A stretch of DNA of 64,000 nt from an uncultured Sphingomonadaceae bacterium (GTDB lineage Bacteria > Pseudomonadota > Alphaproteobacteria > Sphingomonadales > Sphingomonadaceae), in the NCBI GenBank assembly GCA_947488845.1, contig CANLBM010000002.1, positions 150,799-214,798 on the forward strand. The letters run 5' to 3'. The notes below the pieces were generated by a model. That model was not told where the DNA came from and ran no database searches. It worked only from the letters and a program-made list of their open reading frames with translations. The position numbers were made by a program, and so were the translations under genes. This document shows, one piece after another, positions 19,938 through 29,731 of the stretch. Position 1 is the stretch's first letter; each line of letters opens with the position of its first letter.

Positions 19938-20386
19938 GCGCTTGTTCCTTCAACTTGGGGGGCGGACAATTTATCGACCCGGCGCTGATGCCGGTCGCCG
20001 CCAAATGGGGTTTTCAGAAAGACGTCGAGACAGTCTTTCGCGATTTCGATGCCGACCAGCCGGGCGCCCATGGCGATAACATTGGCGTCATTATGTTCCC
20101 GTGCCAGTTTCGCCGACAGGCCTTCGGAGACCAGAGCGCAGCGGCAGGCGGGATTGCGGTTGACCGCCATCGAGATGCCGATGCCCGAACCGCAGAGCGC
20201 CACACCCCGTTCGGCGCGGCCCGACGCCACTTCGGCAGCCAGCTTATAGCCATAATCGGGATAGTCGACGCTGTCGCCGGTCATCGGCCCGAGATCGGAA
20301 ACGTCATGGCCTGCGTCATTCAGCCAGTCAACCAGAGCGGCCTTCATATCCAGAGCGGCATGATCGGAGGCGATAGCGATGCGCAT
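19934..20386 (-). CDS. rpiB: ribose-5-phosphate isomerase B
   Basis: The enzyme interconverts ribulose 5-phosphate and ribose 5-phosphate. Two ATGs lie 18 bases apart; the AGGAA site is directly adjacent to the first and 7-8 bases from the second, so [10 protein letters not shown] (150 residues) is chosen. The active-site residues are D8 and H9 in SDHAA, and the catalytic C65 lies in [21 protein letters not shown] is also typical of RpiB. It heads the rpiB-glyA-nrdR-trmJ run. Confidence 0.96.
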   Translation of the reverse strand: MRIAIASDHAALDMKAALVDWLNDAGHDVSDLGPMTGDSVDYPDYGYKLAAEVASGRAERGVALCGSGIGISMAVNRNPACRCALVSEGLSAKLAREHNDANVIAMGARLVGIEIAKDCLDVFLKTPFGGDRHQRRVDKLSAPQVEGTSA

Positions 20387-20490
20387 GGGCATTTCCTGTA
20401 GCAAGAATCGGATGGCCGCTATTTAGTAGACAGCGCCCCGATAGGCCACCAAATATTTGACGCGCCACGTCATGCGATGCGTGACGAAGC

Positions 20491-20516
20491 GTCAACCCCG
20501 GCGAAGGCCGGTGCCC
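20491..20516. repeat. sphingomonad-type palindromic intergenic repeat (single copy seen)
   Basis: The segment after rpiB and before the kup 3' end contains CCGGC-GAAG-GCCGG within GTCAACCCCGGCGAAGGCC. This matches a palindromic element (consensus close to CCCCGGCGAAGGCCGGGG) that I recall as scattered between genes in sphingomonad genomes. One arm here has a base change (GGTG). Only one copy was noticed in this window. The remaining gap bases between rpiB and kup show nothing else. Confidence 0.5.
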
Positions 20517-20600
20517 CACTCGGTTTCCTAAGAATTTCGCAGCCATCTCAAACCCGGATATCAGGTTACGTTCAAAACGATCTGCCGGATTTCCCGATCG

Positions 20601-22541
20601 TCAGATTTCCATCTGGCTGCCGAGTTCCACCACCCGGTTGGTGGGAAGCTTGAAAAACTCCATCGCGGTCGCAGCGTTGCGCAGCATCCAGGCAAAGAGC
20701 TTCTCTCGCCAGACCATCATCTCCGGTTTTTTCGACGGCAGCAACGTTTGGCGCGACAGGAAGAAGCTGGTGGTCATCATGTCGAATTCCATCCCGCAGC
20801 CCTTCACCGCTTTCAGGGCCTCGGGCACATCGGTTTCCTGCATGAAGCCAAAATGGAGAATGAGCCGGTAAAAACCGTTGCCAAGATCCTTCACTTCGCA
20901 ACGTTTGTTGGCATCGACCGTCGGAACGTCGTTGATGTTGACGGTGAGAATGACCACCCGTTCATGGATCACCTTGTTGTGCTTGATATTATGAAGCAGC
21001 GCCGATGGCACACCAGCCGAAGAGGAGGCCATGAAAATCGCCGTTCCTGGGACCCGCGTGGCGCTGTTGGCAGCAGATTTCGTGAATATCTCGATCGGCA
21101 TGGCCGCTTCCGCCATGTTTTTCCGCATGATCTGGCGCCCCTTGGCCCAGGTCGTCAGGATGATGAAAGCGACGCCACCCACGGCCAGCGGGAACCAGCC
21201 GCCATCGGGAACCTTGGTCAGGTTCGCCGCGAAATAGGCGCCGTCGACAATGAAGAAAACGGCCAGCAGCGGAATGGTAATCCACAATTTCCATTTCCAC
21301 AGAACCACCATCACGATGGCCAGCAGGCAGGTGTCGATGAACATCGCGCCGGTTACCGCAATCCCGTAGGCCGAGGCCAGATTGCTCGAACTCTGGAAGG
21401 TCAGCACCAGCAGGATGACCGCAATCATGATCGCCCAGTTGACGAAGGGAATATAGATTTGCCCTGCTTCCGACGCACTGGTGTGCTTGATCGTCAGACG
21501 GGGAATGAAGCCAAGCTGGATCGCCTGATGGGTCACGGAGAAGGAACCCGAAATCACGGCCTGGCTGGCAATGAAGGTCGCCATTGTCGCCAATATGACA
21601 AGCGGCAGACGAAGCACTTCCGGCGCCATGATGAAAAACGGACTTTCGATCGCTGCTGCAGCACCCGCAGCATCCAGAGACAGGATCATTGCGCCCTGTC
21701 CGAAATAGTTACACAGCAGCGCCGGCATGACAAAACCGTACCATGCGACCCGCATCGGTTTCTTGCCGAAATGACCCATGTCGGCGAACAATGCCTCCGA
21801 ACCGGTCACCGCCAACACCACGGAACCCAGAGCCAGGAATGCCTTGAACCCGTCGGTTATGAAAAACTGCACGGCGTACCAGGGGTTAAATGCATAAAGA
21901 ACCGACGGATGCCCGACGATCTGGATGATTCCGAGTGTTCCGATAACGGTAAAATAGACGAACATCACCGGCGCAAACAATGCGCCGATTTTCGCGGTAC
22001 CGCGGGACTGGATCAGGAACAGAAACACGAGCAGGGTTAGCGCAATCGGAATAACAAGATGACCCAATGCGGGCTGCACAACGGCAAGCCCTTCAACCGC
22101 GGACAATACCGAAATCGCGGGCGTGATCATGCTGTCGCCATAGAATAGCGCCGTGGCAAAAACGCCGAGCAATATCGCCAGCCAGCCGTATTTCGATCGT
22201 CGCATCACGCCGGATATCAAGGCGACCAGCGCCAGGCTGCCGCCCTGCCCCTTGTTGTCCGCGCGCATGGTGATGCTGACATATTGAATCGTCACGACCA
22301 GAGTCATCGACCAGAAAATCAGGCTGACCACGCCAAGAACATGGATACGGTCCAGTTCCAGGGGATGGGCTCCGATAAACGTCTCGCGAAACGCGTATAG
22401 CGGGCTGGTACCAATATCGCCGAACACGATCCCGATCGCGCCTGCGGCAAGCTTGGCAATCGCAGTGTTTCGTTGTGGCGAACCGTGCGTTTGCACCGTG
22501 CTACCCGACGATTCTGCACTTTCGGTTTGTTCTGCGAACAT
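20601..22541 (-). CDS. kup: KUP-family potassium uptake protein
   Basis: This is a 646-residue inner-membrane K+/H+ symporter. About 12 transmembrane helices fill residues 25-460, starting from the conserved [17 protein letters not shown] and continuing with [20 protein letters not shown]-terminal cytoplasmic domain of about 180 residues follows ([32 protein letters not shown]). No clear Shine-Dalgarno precedes the ATG. The gene stands alone: the upstream gap (22542-22696) shows nothing beyond it, and the TPR gene upstream in the same direction belongs to the ccm operon. Confidence 0.97.
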   Translation of the reverse strand: MFAEQTESAESSGSTVQTHGSPQRNTAIAKLAAGAIGIVFGDIGTSPLYAFRETFIGAHPLELDRIHVLGVVSLIFWSMTLVVTIQYVSITMRADNKGQGGSLALVALISGVMRRSKYGWLAILLGVFATALFYGDSMITPAISVLSAVEGLAVVQPALGHLVIPIALTLLVFLFLIQSRGTAKIGALFAPVMFVYFTVIGTLGIIQIVGHPSVLYAFNPWYAVQFFITDGFKAFLALGSVVLAVTGSEALFADMGHFGKKPMRVAWYGFVMPALLCNYFGQGAMILSLDAAGAAAAIESPFFIMAPEVLRLPLVILATMATFIASQAVISGSFSVTHQAIQLGFIPRLTIKHTSASEAGQIYIPFVNWAIMIAVILLVLTFQSSSNLASAYGIAVTGAMFIDTCLLAIVMVVLWKWKLWITIPLLAVFFIVDGAYFAANLTKVPDGGWFPLAVGGVAFIILTTWAKGRQIMRKNMAEAAMPIEIFTKSAANSATRVPGTAIFMASSSAGVPSALLHNIKHNKVIHERVVILTVNINDVPTVDANKRCEVKDLGNGFYRLILHFGFMQETDVPEALKAVKGCGMEFDMMTTSFFLSRQTLLPSKKPEMMVWREKLFAWMLRNAATAMEFFKLPTNRVVELGSQMEI

Positions 22542-22696
22542 TGGTTAGCCGTTAAGGCGATACCCCGATCTTTTTGGACACAACAAGCTATTTACTGGCA
22601 TTCGTGTCAGCAAGCGCGCGCGATTAGCACGAGCCGTTAGCAGGTGCAACAAAGCGACTGACCGCTAATATCAACTCGTTCATAATAAACGTTTTT

Positions 22697-23353
22697 TTAT
22701 GGCATTTTCGGCGCTTCCGGTTCGACGGGCAGCGAAGGTTGTATCTTTTCCATCGTCGCCAGTCGCGACTCGAGATCAGCCCGCCAAGGTGCATCTTCGC
22801 TGCTCCGGGCCAATAGTTCGGTCCAGATCGCCCGCGCCTGATCAATCTTGCCCGACTGTGCATAAGCAAGCCCCAGAAAAAACGGGGGCCCGGGATGTTC
22901 TGGCGACAGATCGGCGGCTTTCTGGAAAGCGAATTGCGCGGCGGGTGTAATCACGCCGTCGGCGTGCACCACCAGTGCATTGCCCAGTCCGACCCACAGA
23001 TCGGGGTCATCGGGATGTTCCCGCACGCCGTTGCGCAAATAATTTGCGGCAGCGCCGTGTTTCCCTGCGCGATTGAGGGAGTCGGAGAAAACCAGCCATT
23101 CCCGTGCGGTCCCGAAACGTTCACCCATCTCGTTGCGCGCGTCGATCGTATCATCGTCAAAACTATTGGGCTTTTCGGCCGGCTCGATCGAGACCCCGGC
23201 CATACCGGGATGTCCCTGCCAGGTGTAGCCGGCAATGCCCAGCAACAGCGCGGCAGCGGTAATTTCATATGTAGCACGAGGCATTTTGCCAACCAAGATC
23301 AGGGCAGCAGCACAAATCAGTACCAATAGAAGAACTATGATCCAGCCCATCAT
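22697..23353 (-). CDS. CcmI/CycH-like TPR cytochrome c maturation factor
   Basis: This 218-residue membrane protein has two N-terminal hydrophobic helices (WIIVLLLVLICAAALILVG and YEITAAALLLGIAGYTW). TPR-like helices in the periplasmic part follow (AREWLVFSDSLNRAGKHGAAANYLRNGVREHPDDPDLWVGLG, then AFQKAADLSPEHPGPPFFLGLAYAQSG). Such proteins hold apocytochrome c for heme ligation. It is the last gene of the ccm run and overlaps ccmH by 4 bases. It is shorter than full-length CcmI. Confidence 0.88.
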   Translation of the reverse strand: MMGWIIVLLLVLICAAALILVGKMPRATYEITAAALLLGIAGYTWQGHPGMAGVSIEPAEKPNSFDDDTIDARNEMGERFGTAREWLVFSDSLNRAGKHGAAANYLRNGVREHPDDPDLWVGLGNALVVHADGVITPAAQFAFQKAADLSPEHPGPPFFLGLAYAQSGKIDQARAIWTELLARSSEDAPWRADLESRLATMEKIQPSLPVEPEAPKMP

Positions 23354-23766
23354 TCATCATCCTTGGGTTTACGGAAACGTCCGCGCGCCAGCCACAAGGC
23401 CGCGAGCAAAAGGATGATCGGTGCGAACCACAGCGGCCATGTGACCGCCGAAGCGATCGGCGGATTATAAGACACCCAATTTCCATAGCGCTCGACGAGC
23501 CAGCTTCTGACCTGCTCCGGCGTTTCACCCGCAGCGATTCTCTCCCGCACCTGGCTACGCATGTCCCCCGCCATCGGGGCGTTGCTGTCGGCAATCGACT
23601 GGCTCTGGCATTTCAGACAGCGCAGTTCCTCCATCAGCTCGCGCGCAGCGGCTTCCTGTTGCGGGTCGTCGAGTTGCCGGTTGGCATAAGGTGCCGGCGG
23701 CAAGCCGGTTTGAGCGGAAACCGGGAACGCAAGACAGGCGATCAACAAAACAAGAAAACGCTTCAT
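23350..23766 (-). CDS. ccmH: cytochrome c-type biogenesis protein CcmH
   Basis: This 138-residue protein is an apocytochrome c thiol reductase. It has a signal peptide (to about 19), the active-site pair C50 and C53 in ELRCLKCQSQSIADSNAPMA, and a C-terminal transmembrane helix (PLWFAPIILLLAALWLARG). It is the short CcmH lacking the fused TPR part of E. coli CcmH; that part is the separate next gene. Both ends overlap neighbours by 4 bases. Confidence 0.96.
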   Translation of the reverse strand: MKRFLVLLIACLAFPVSAQTGLPPAPYANRQLDDPQQEAAARELMEELRCLKCQSQSIADSNAPMAGDMRSQVRERIAAGETPEQVRSWLVERYGNWVSYNPPIASAVTWPLWFAPIILLLAALWLARGRFRKPKDDE

Positions 23767-24290
23767 TTCGCGTCCTCCAGCAACTTCAGAAGCTTGGGAA
23801 TATCTTCTTCGCGAATATCCCCGATATGCTGGTGGACGATGATACCATTGCCATCGATCACGAAAGTCTCCGGAACGCCGGAGGAACCCAGCTCAAGCTG
23901 AACCTTGCTGGTCGTGTCGGTCCCGATCCGGACATAAGGATTGCCCCAGCGGTTGAGAAAATTGGCAATATCTTCGGGCGTATCGCGGCTGGCGATGGCG
24001 TTGATCTCGACTCCGGCCTTTTGCAGCGCCAGCAATTGCGGCGCCTCTGCAATACAGGGCACGCACCAGCTGGCGAAGATATTGAGCAATGTCGGCTTGC
24101 CCTGCGCGAGATCGGTGCTGCTCACGGCAGGCCGCTGTTCAACAGCAGCGGGCAAGGCAAATGCAGGCATCGGCTTGCCCACCATCTTGCTCTCGATGAT
24201 ATTGTCCTTGGGCATGATCAGGCCGGTCGCGACGGCAGCAAAGAAGATGCCGAAAAGCACGAGCGGCAACCATAGCAACCAGCGGTTCAT
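23763..24290 (-). CDS. ccmG: thiol:disulfide interchange protein CcmG/DsbE
   Basis: This 175-residue thioredoxin-fold protein is anchored by one N-terminal helix (WLLWLPLVLFGIFFAAVATGLI). The redox site is C76 and C79 in FASWCVPCIAEAP, followed by the cis-Pro region GVPETFVID. It reduces apocytochrome c (or CcmH) in the periplasm before heme attachment. It overlaps ccmF upstream and ccmH downstream by 4 bases each. Confidence 0.96.
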   Translation of the reverse strand: MNRWLLWLPLVLFGIFFAAVATGLIMPKDNIIESKMVGKPMPAFALPAAVEQRPAVSSTDLAQGKPTLLNIFASWCVPCIAEAPQLLALQKAGVEINAIASRDTPEDIANFLNRWGNPYVRIGTDTTSKVQLELGSSGVPETFVIDGNGIIVHQHIGDIREEDIPKLLKLLEDAK

Positions 24291-26224
24291 ATCGTAGCCT
24301 CGGCATATTCGCGCTGCTTGCGCTGTTTATATCCGCGCCGCAATCGACCGATCATCGCCAGGAATCCGCCCAGCGCAACCAATATCCCCCCAAACCAGAT
24401 CAGCGGTACAAATGGTTTCCACCAGACCCGTATCTGCCAGCGACCTTGGCTGTCGCCGTCACCGAGCACGACATAGAGCTGCCCGTTCCAGCGGGTCAGA
24501 AGCGCGGCTTCGCTGGTCTGTGTCTGGGCTGCAGCAAACATCCGGTTTTGCGGTGCGATCTCGTGAATGGTCCCGTCGCCATATTGCGCTGTGATCCGGC
24601 TTTCGAGCGCGGTCCAGTTGGGACCTGCCATCGGCTCGATTGCGTCAAATTTCAATTTCCATTTGTTGATGGAAATTTCGTCACCCGGCTTTGCCGCGAC
24701 CAGATTTTCTTCGGTAAAGCTGCTTTCGCAGGCCATACCCACGAGAGCGACCGCAATGCCAAAATGGGCGATGACCATACCGTAAGTGTGCAGCGGCGTG
24801 CGCCGCAGGTTACGCTTCCACAATGGCGCGAAACTGGCCACCGCGACACCGGCTGCCAGTGCCAGTCCGAGGAGCGCGAGGACCGACATGCCGGTGGTGA
24901 ACAGGACGAGTGAAAACAGGGCAGCGGCAGTGATCAATATCGGAATCGAAATACGGTTTAACAAAGTCTTCGGATTATCCCGTCGCCAGCGCAGCAACGG
25001 CCCGGCCGCCATGGCCGCGACCAGCATCAGCGCCAACGGTCCGGTCGCCAGATTGAAATAGGGAGGTCCGACGGACAGCTTGTCGCCGGTCAACGCTTCG
25101 ACCAGCAGCGGATAAAGCGTACCAATGAAAACCAGCGCCAATATCACCGAAAGCAGAAGGTTATTTGCAACCAGCGCGCCTTCCCGGCTGACCAGTTCAA
25201 AATGTTTGCCTTCCTTCACCGTACCGACACGCAGCGCGAACAATGCCATCGCGCCGCCAATATACAGAGCGAGCAAGGCCAGTATGAAACTGCCCCTTTC
25301 GGGATCAACGGCAAAAGCGTGAACGCTGGTCAGGATGCCGGAGCGAACCAGGAATGTCCCGATCATCGACATTGAGAACGCGACCACGGCCAGCATCAGC
25401 GTCCAGGCGCGCAAACTGTCGCGCGTCGCCAACACCGTCACCGAATGGAGCAAGGCCGTCGCCGCCAGCCAGGGCATAAGCGACGCATTTTCGACCGGAT
25501 CCCAGAACCACCAGCCGCCCCAGCCCAGCTCGTAATAAGCCCAATAGCTGCCCGCGGTAATACCGAGCGTCAGAAATATCCACGCGCCCAACACCCATGG
25601 CCGCATCGCCTTGGCAAAATCCGCCCCGACATCGCGGGTAATCATGGCTCCGACAGCGAAGGAGAAGGCCACCGACAGGCCGACATAGCCGAAATAGAGC
25701 GTTGGCGGATGAAAGGCGAGACCGGGATCCTGCAGCAGAGGATTGAGGCCCTGCCCCTCAGCCGGAATCGGAAACATCCGTTCAAACGGGTTGGAGGAGA
25801 CCAGCAGGAAGGCGTAAAAGCCGAGGCTGATAAAGGCTTGCGCGGCCAGAGTCGCGACCAGTGTCCTGGTTTTCAGCGAGCGCTCGAACAATGCGATAAA
25901 CGCACCCGCCAATCCCATCACCGTCACCCATAGCAGCATCGATCCTTCATGATTGCCCCAGGTTCCGGCAAATTTGTAAATGAACGGCTTTACCGAAGCG
26001 CTGTTCATCACCACCAGCCTGACTGACATGTCGGAACGCAAGAACAACCAGATCAGGAGTAAGAACGAAAACGCGACGAAAAGTCCCTGAGCAACCGCGA
26101 CCGGCCGTATTGCCTTAAAATATTCCTGCCTGTCAGCGCGCAGACCGATCGCACCCAGAGCAAATTGCAGGAGCGCCAGCGCAGCGGCCAGCCATAGCGC
26201 GATCAAACCAGTTTCGGCGATCAT
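24287..26224 (-). CDS. ccmF: heme lyase CcmF
   Basis: This 645-residue polytopic protein joins heme to apocytochrome c. The periplasmic tryptophan-rich WWD domain is visible in GWGGWWFWDPVENASLMPW (about 235-253), and FLVRSGILTSVHAFAVDPERG and the N-terminal GNHEGSMLLWV are family marks. About 14 hydrophobic helices are apparent, with a large periplasmic segment before the last. It is coupled to ccmE and ccmG by 4-base overlaps. Confidence 0.97.
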   Translation of the reverse strand: MIAETGLIALWLAAALALLQFALGAIGLRADRQEYFKAIRPVAVAQGLFVAFSFLLLIWLFLRSDMSVRLVVMNSASVKPFIYKFAGTWGNHEGSMLLWVTVMGLAGAFIALFERSLKTRTLVATLAAQAFISLGFYAFLLVSSNPFERMFPIPAEGQGLNPLLQDPGLAFHPPTLYFGYVGLSVAFSFAVGAMITRDVGADFAKAMRPWVLGAWIFLTLGITAGSYWAYYELGWGGWWFWDPVENASLMPWLAATALLHSVTVLATRDSLRAWTLMLAVVAFSMSMIGTFLVRSGILTSVHAFAVDPERGSFILALLALYIGGAMALFALRVGTVKEGKHFELVSREGALVANNLLLSVILALVFIGTLYPLLVEALTGDKLSVGPPYFNLATGPLALMLVAAMAAGPLLRWRRDNPKTLLNRISIPILITAAALFSLVLFTTGMSVLALLGLALAAGVAVASFAPLWKRNLRRTPLHTYGMVIAHFGIAVALVGMACESSFTEENLVAAKPGDEISINKWKLKFDAIEPMAGPNWTALESRITAQYGDGTIHEIAPQNRMFAAAQTQTSEAALLTRWNGQLYVVLGDGDSQGRWQIRVWWKPFVPLIWFGGILVALGGFLAMIGRLRRGYKQRKQREYAEATI

Positions 26225-26670
26225 TGGACCAGCGTCTCCGTTTTATGCTTGCCGGATGTCATATCAATGCCTTCCAGCTCACGCGGAATGTAATTTTCAT
26301 CATGTTTGGCAAGCAAGGTCTCGGCGACAAACAAGCCGTTGGCGTCCAGCCGGCCGTCGGCGACTACACCCGAACCCTCGACAAACAGATCGGGCGTGAT
26401 CCCGGTATAAGTGACCTTTTGCCGCGCGGTGCCATCCTGCACGATAAATTCTACCGTCACACCATCGGCCGAGCGCTGGATCGACCCATCTTCGACCATG
26501 CCGCCAAGGCGAATAGCCGAACCGGCTGCCGGTTTCTTGTCCGCAATATCCGATGGCGTGTAAAAATAGCTTGCCTGATCCTGCAATGCATAAGCCGCCA
26601 GCGAGCCGGCTCCGATCAGCGCAACCACCGCCAGCAGAACCAGCGTCAATCTTTGATGCTTTGCCTTCAT
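26221..26670 (-). CDS. ccmE: heme chaperone CcmE
   Basis: CcmE carries heme covalently in the periplasm before transfer to CcmF. The 149-residue protein has an N-terminal membrane anchor (about 8-28), an OB-fold region (FYTPSDIADKK, RLGGMVEDGSI), and the heme-binding histidine H123 in KHDENYIP. Its ATG overlaps the ccmD stop, and its stop overlaps the ccmF start. Confidence 0.97.
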   Translation of the reverse strand: MKAKHQRLTLVLLAVVALIGAGSLAAYALQDQASYFYTPSDIADKKPAAGSAIRLGGMVEDGSIQRSADGVTVEFIVQDGTARQKVTYTGITPDLFVEGSGVVADGRLDANGLFVAETLLAKHDENYIPRELEGIDMTSGKHKTETLVQ

Positions 26671-26798
26671 TTCCGTTTACCCAACTGATCTGCCTTCCGT
26701 TCCGCCCTGCGCATCGCAACAAAACTGTTCACGATAACCGCAGCCGTACCAACAAGCACTATGGCATAGGATGCAAAGACAAAAGGCCAGTGGTTCAT
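26667..26798 (-). CDS. ccmD: small heme exporter protein CcmD
   Basis: CcmD is a 43-residue single-helix protein (MNHWPFVFASYAIVLVGTAAV, then Arg- and Lys-rich end) that helps release holo-CcmE from the CcmABC complex. The start is placed at MNHWPF, which overlaps the ccmC stop by 4 bases. A frame continuing to 26993 is only the overlap with ccmC. Size, composition and position leave little doubt. Confidence 0.93.
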   Translation of the reverse strand: MNHWPFVFASYAIVLVGTAAVIVNSFVAMRRAERKADQLGKRK

Positions 26799-27514
26799 TC
26801 GGCCGCCATCCTTTTCAGCCGGGCATCGACTTTGGTCTGCGCCAGACTGGCGCGCATCCGCATAAGCACAATCGCGCCAAATAACAGAGAGAAACCTATC
26901 GCCGAAGCCAATAGAGGCCATAAATAAAGCGCATCGATGGTCGATTTTCCCATGATGCTGATGCTGGTGCCCTGATGCTGGGTCTCCCACCATTCGACCG
27001 AAAAGCGGATGATCGGCAGATTGACGATACCGACGACACCGAAAATTGCGGCAATCCGGCTCTGGCTGTTAGCCTTGCTCGTTTCGTTGGCCAGCACGAT
27101 ATAGGCGAGATAGAGAAAGAACAACACGAGCATCGAGGTCAGACGGCCGTCCCAGACCCACCATGTTCCCCATGCCGGACGACCCCAGATCGATCCCGTG
27201 ATCAGACATAAAAGAGAAAACAACGCTCCGGGCACAGCAATCGCGCGCGCTGCATGCGAGGCCAGCGGATGCCGCCAGATCAATTCGGTGATACTGGCGA
27301 TCGCTATGCCGCTCCATCCCGCCATGCCGAGCCACGCCATCGGCACATGGACGAAGATGATCTTTACCGTATCACCCTGCAGCCGCTCGGCCGGCGTCGC
27401 CCACAGACCCCAGACGCACGCAGCCAATACCATGGCTATGCCGCCGAACAGCAGAAACGGCGTCAGCGGTCTGGCAACGGACAGGAAACGGGCGGGATTG
27501 GCATATGCGTGCAT
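26795..27514 (-). CDS. ccmC: heme exporter membrane protein CcmC
   Basis: CcmC delivers heme to CcmE. Starting at MHAYANPARFLS the protein has about 239 residues and six membrane helices. The heme-handling WWD segment reads WGTWWVWDGRLTSML, with PIIRFSVEWW and FVHVPMAWLG also typical. The frame extends upstream to 27637, but those residues are Arg-rich, unlike the family, and are treated as untranslated. It is the first gene of the ccm operon here; ccmA and ccmB do not precede it. Confidence 0.94.
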   Translation of the reverse strand: MHAYANPARFLSVARPLTPFLLFGGIAMVLAACVWGLWATPAERLQGDTVKIIFVHVPMAWLGMAGWSGIAIASITELIWRHPLASHAARAIAVPGALFSLLCLITGSIWGRPAWGTWWVWDGRLTSMLVLFFLYLAYIVLANETSKANSQSRIAAIFGVVGIVNLPIIRFSVEWWETQHQGTSISIMGKSTIDALYLWPLLASAIGFSLLFGAIVLMRMRASLAQTKVDARLKRMAAE

Positions 27515-27686
27515 GGGTAAAGCGATATTGCCTCGGTTGCGGATGATCAACATCAATCGCGGGTTTCGATGGCAGAAGCGGGGCAAGGCCACAAGTGCTT
27601 TTGCGATTTGCGAAAGATCGCGGCGCTGAAAATCCACAGACTGGCCGTTTTCCGATCACCATCCACGACCGCTATGTCCGTTCGGA

Positions 27687-29354
27687 CTAGTGCACCGTTA
27701 TCTCTGTCAATTGTTTGGCATAGTCCAGTGCGGCGGCATAATCGGCTTCGAAAAATATACCGGCCGTGTCTTCGGACAAGCCGATACGCGCGAGCATTTT
27801 CTTCGGCTGTGGCTGTACGCCGGACAAGATGATCTTGGCGCCCGACACGCTCGCCTGTCCGATAAATTCCTCGATCATCGTCACGCCGCTGGCATCGAGC
27901 ATGGGCACCAGCCGCATGCGCAGGATGATGACCTTGGGCGTGCGCCCGATCTTGCGCATGGCATCCAGCAATTCGCCTGCCACCCCAAAAAATACCGGCC
28001 CGCTGATCCGGAACACTTCAACGCCTTTCGGAAGATCATCGCGCTGGTCCAGGTCATCACCATGCGATTCGTCCTCATGGTCCGGTGCATTGCCGTTATC
28101 GAACAGGACGGTTTCGCTCATCCGCGCCATGAACAGCAGCGATGCCAGCGTCACTCCGACACCGATCGCCACGGTCAAATCGACCAATACGGTCAGCCCG
28201 AAGGTGAGCAGCAAGACGGCCCGGTCACTATTGGGCATGCGCAGCAAGGCAATGAATCGGTCGATTTCGCACATGCCCCATGCGACAACGAACAGGATTG
28301 CGGCCAGCGCGGCCATCGGCACATAAGCCATCAGATTGCTGCCAAACAGAATGAACGCCAATATGAAAAGCGCGTGCATCATGCCGGCCACCGGCGTTTT
28401 CGCTCCGGCTTTGATATTCGTCGCTGTCCGCGCAATCGCGCCGGTTGCAGGCAGACCGCCGAACGCCACCGAACCGAGATTGGCGATACCCTGGCCGATC
28501 AGCTCCTGGTTGGAACGGTGGCGGGTGCCGGTCATTCCGTCCGCGACGACTGCGGACAACAGCGCCTCGATCCCCGCGAGAAAGGCGATCGTGAAAGCAG
28601 AAGGCAGCAATTCAACCATCCTCGCCCAGGTCACATCCGGCAGCGACGGCATTGGAATCGTCGTCGGCATATCCGGAAAGCGGGCACCGATCGTATCAAC
28701 CGGCAATTTGAACAACGCCACTACCGCCGCCGCCAATATCAGGGCGATCAGAAATCCCGGCAATTTCGGCGCAAATTTTCTGAGCGCGACGATCACCAGA
28801 AGCGCACCGAGACCAACCATCAAGGTCGCAACATGCACCGATGATATGGCCCCGAAATAGGCCTGCCATTTGGGCAGGAATTCGGAAGGAGGGTTTTCAA
28901 GCGTAAGGCCCAGAAAATCCTTCACCTGGCTGGAGGCAATGATCACCGCGATGCCGGCGGTAAAGCCGGTCACCACCGGATGCGGGATGAACTTGATCAG
29001 GCGCCCGATCTTGAACGCCCCGGCGGCAATCAGGATCAGCCCGGCCATGAATGTGGCCACCAGCAGGCCGTCATAGCCATGCTGGGCAATGACATTGAAA
29101 ACGACCACGACAAAGGCACCCGTCGGCCCGCCGACCTGAACCCGGGAGCCGCCCAGAAAGGAAATCATGAATCCGGCAATAACGGCGGTGATCAAGCCCT
29201 TGTCGGGCGATGCGCCACTGGCGATGGCCAGCGCCATCGACAATGGCAGCGCAACAATGGCAACCGTCAGGCCGGCAATCGCATCGGCTTTGAACAGGCC
29301 CGGATTATAGCCTTCGCGCATGGTCGTTATGATTTTGGGCGTAAAGCTATGCAT
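27687..29354 (-). CDS. SulP-family anion transporter with STAS domain
   Basis: This 555-residue inner-membrane protein has about 12-14 helices (from DAIAGLTVAIVALPLSMALAIA). A C-terminal cytoplasmic STAS domain (about 430-550) includes GPVFFGVAGELLDAMRK and DASGVTMIEEFIG. The family moves sulfate, bicarbonate or dicarboxylates; the substrate here is unclear. The XRE regulator gene lies 11 bases upstream on the same strand, and a likely operator sits in front of that gene. Confidence 0.95.
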   Translation of the reverse strand: MHSFTPKIITTMREGYNPGLFKADAIAGLTVAIVALPLSMALAIASGASPDKGLITAVIAGFMISFLGGSRVQVGGPTGAFVVVVFNVIAQHGYDGLLVATFMAGLILIAAGAFKIGRLIKFIPHPVVTGFTAGIAVIIASSQVKDFLGLTLENPPSEFLPKWQAYFGAISSVHVATLMVGLGALLVIVALRKFAPKLPGFLIALILAAAVVALFKLPVDTIGARFPDMPTTIPMPSLPDVTWARMVELLPSAFTIAFLAGIEALLSAVVADGMTGTRHRSNQELIGQGIANLGSVAFGGLPATGAIARTATNIKAGAKTPVAGMMHALFILAFILFGSNLMAYVPMAALAAILFVVAWGMCEIDRFIALLRMPNSDRAVLLLTFGLTVLVDLTVAIGVGVTLASLLFMARMSETVLFDNGNAPDHEDESHGDDLDQRDDLPKGVEVFRISGPVFFGVAGELLDAMRKIGRTPKVIILRMRLVPMLDASGVTMIEEFIGQASVSGAKIILSGVQPQPKKMLARIGLSEDTAGIFFEADYAAALDYAKQLTEITVH

Positions 29355-29365
29355 CGGACGAAACT

Positions 29366-29686
29366 CTATTCTGTTTCCGCATTCACATTCGCCTTGTCGA
29401 ACAGGATCGAGCCGACCGCATTTGCCGTCTTGCCATCCATCGTCTCGCGCAGACGCACCCCGCGGCCGATACCGATGCTCGCAGCATTTTCGCCGATCAG
29501 TTCGATCCCGCTATTCTCCAGCGCGCCGATCACCTTGACCAATGTGTCGACGACGCCGCGCACCTGGCCGTCGGAAGCCTCCATGCGCTGGATCGTCGGC
29601 AACGAAAGCCCGGCCATTTCCGCCAATTGCCTCTGATCGATACCCAGCATGGCTCGGGATGCCCGCATTTGTTGCGAAGTGATCAT
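29366..29686 (-). CDS. XRE-family transcriptional regulator
   Basis: The 106-residue protein has a Cro/CI-type helix-turn-helix (about 5-60: RASRAMLGIDQRQLAEMAGLSLPTIQRME). The C-terminal part IELIGENAASIGIGRGVRLRE matches a group of alphaproteobacterial regulators. The SulP gene is 11 bases downstream, so it probably controls that transporter and itself. The near-direct repeats at 29699-29731 just upstream of its start are a candidate binding site. Confidence 0.9.
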   Translation of the reverse strand: MITSQQMRASRAMLGIDQRQLAEMAGLSLPTIQRMEASDGQVRGVVDTLVKVIGALENSGIELIGENAASIGIGRGVRLRETMDGKTANAVGSILFDKANVNAETE

Positions 29687-29698
29687 TTATTTATCCAT

Positions 29699-29731
29699 TA
29701 TCATATATTAAACATCAAATATCAGTATTAA
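29699..29731. promoter_or_regulatory. candidate XRE operator, two near-direct repeats
   Basis: TATCATATATTAA at 29699 and TATCAGTATTAA at 29720 are similar, with starts 21 bases apart, about two helical turns. They lie in the AT-rich gap immediately upstream of the XRE gene. Spacing on one face of the helix fits a dimeric regulator. The rest of the gap (29732-29955) shows no convincing gene. Confidence 0.4.

Noticed and set aside
20748..22040. A 430-codon open frame antisense to kup
   Set aside because: The product is rich in His, Arg and Gln without any domain, and kup on the other strand is complete.
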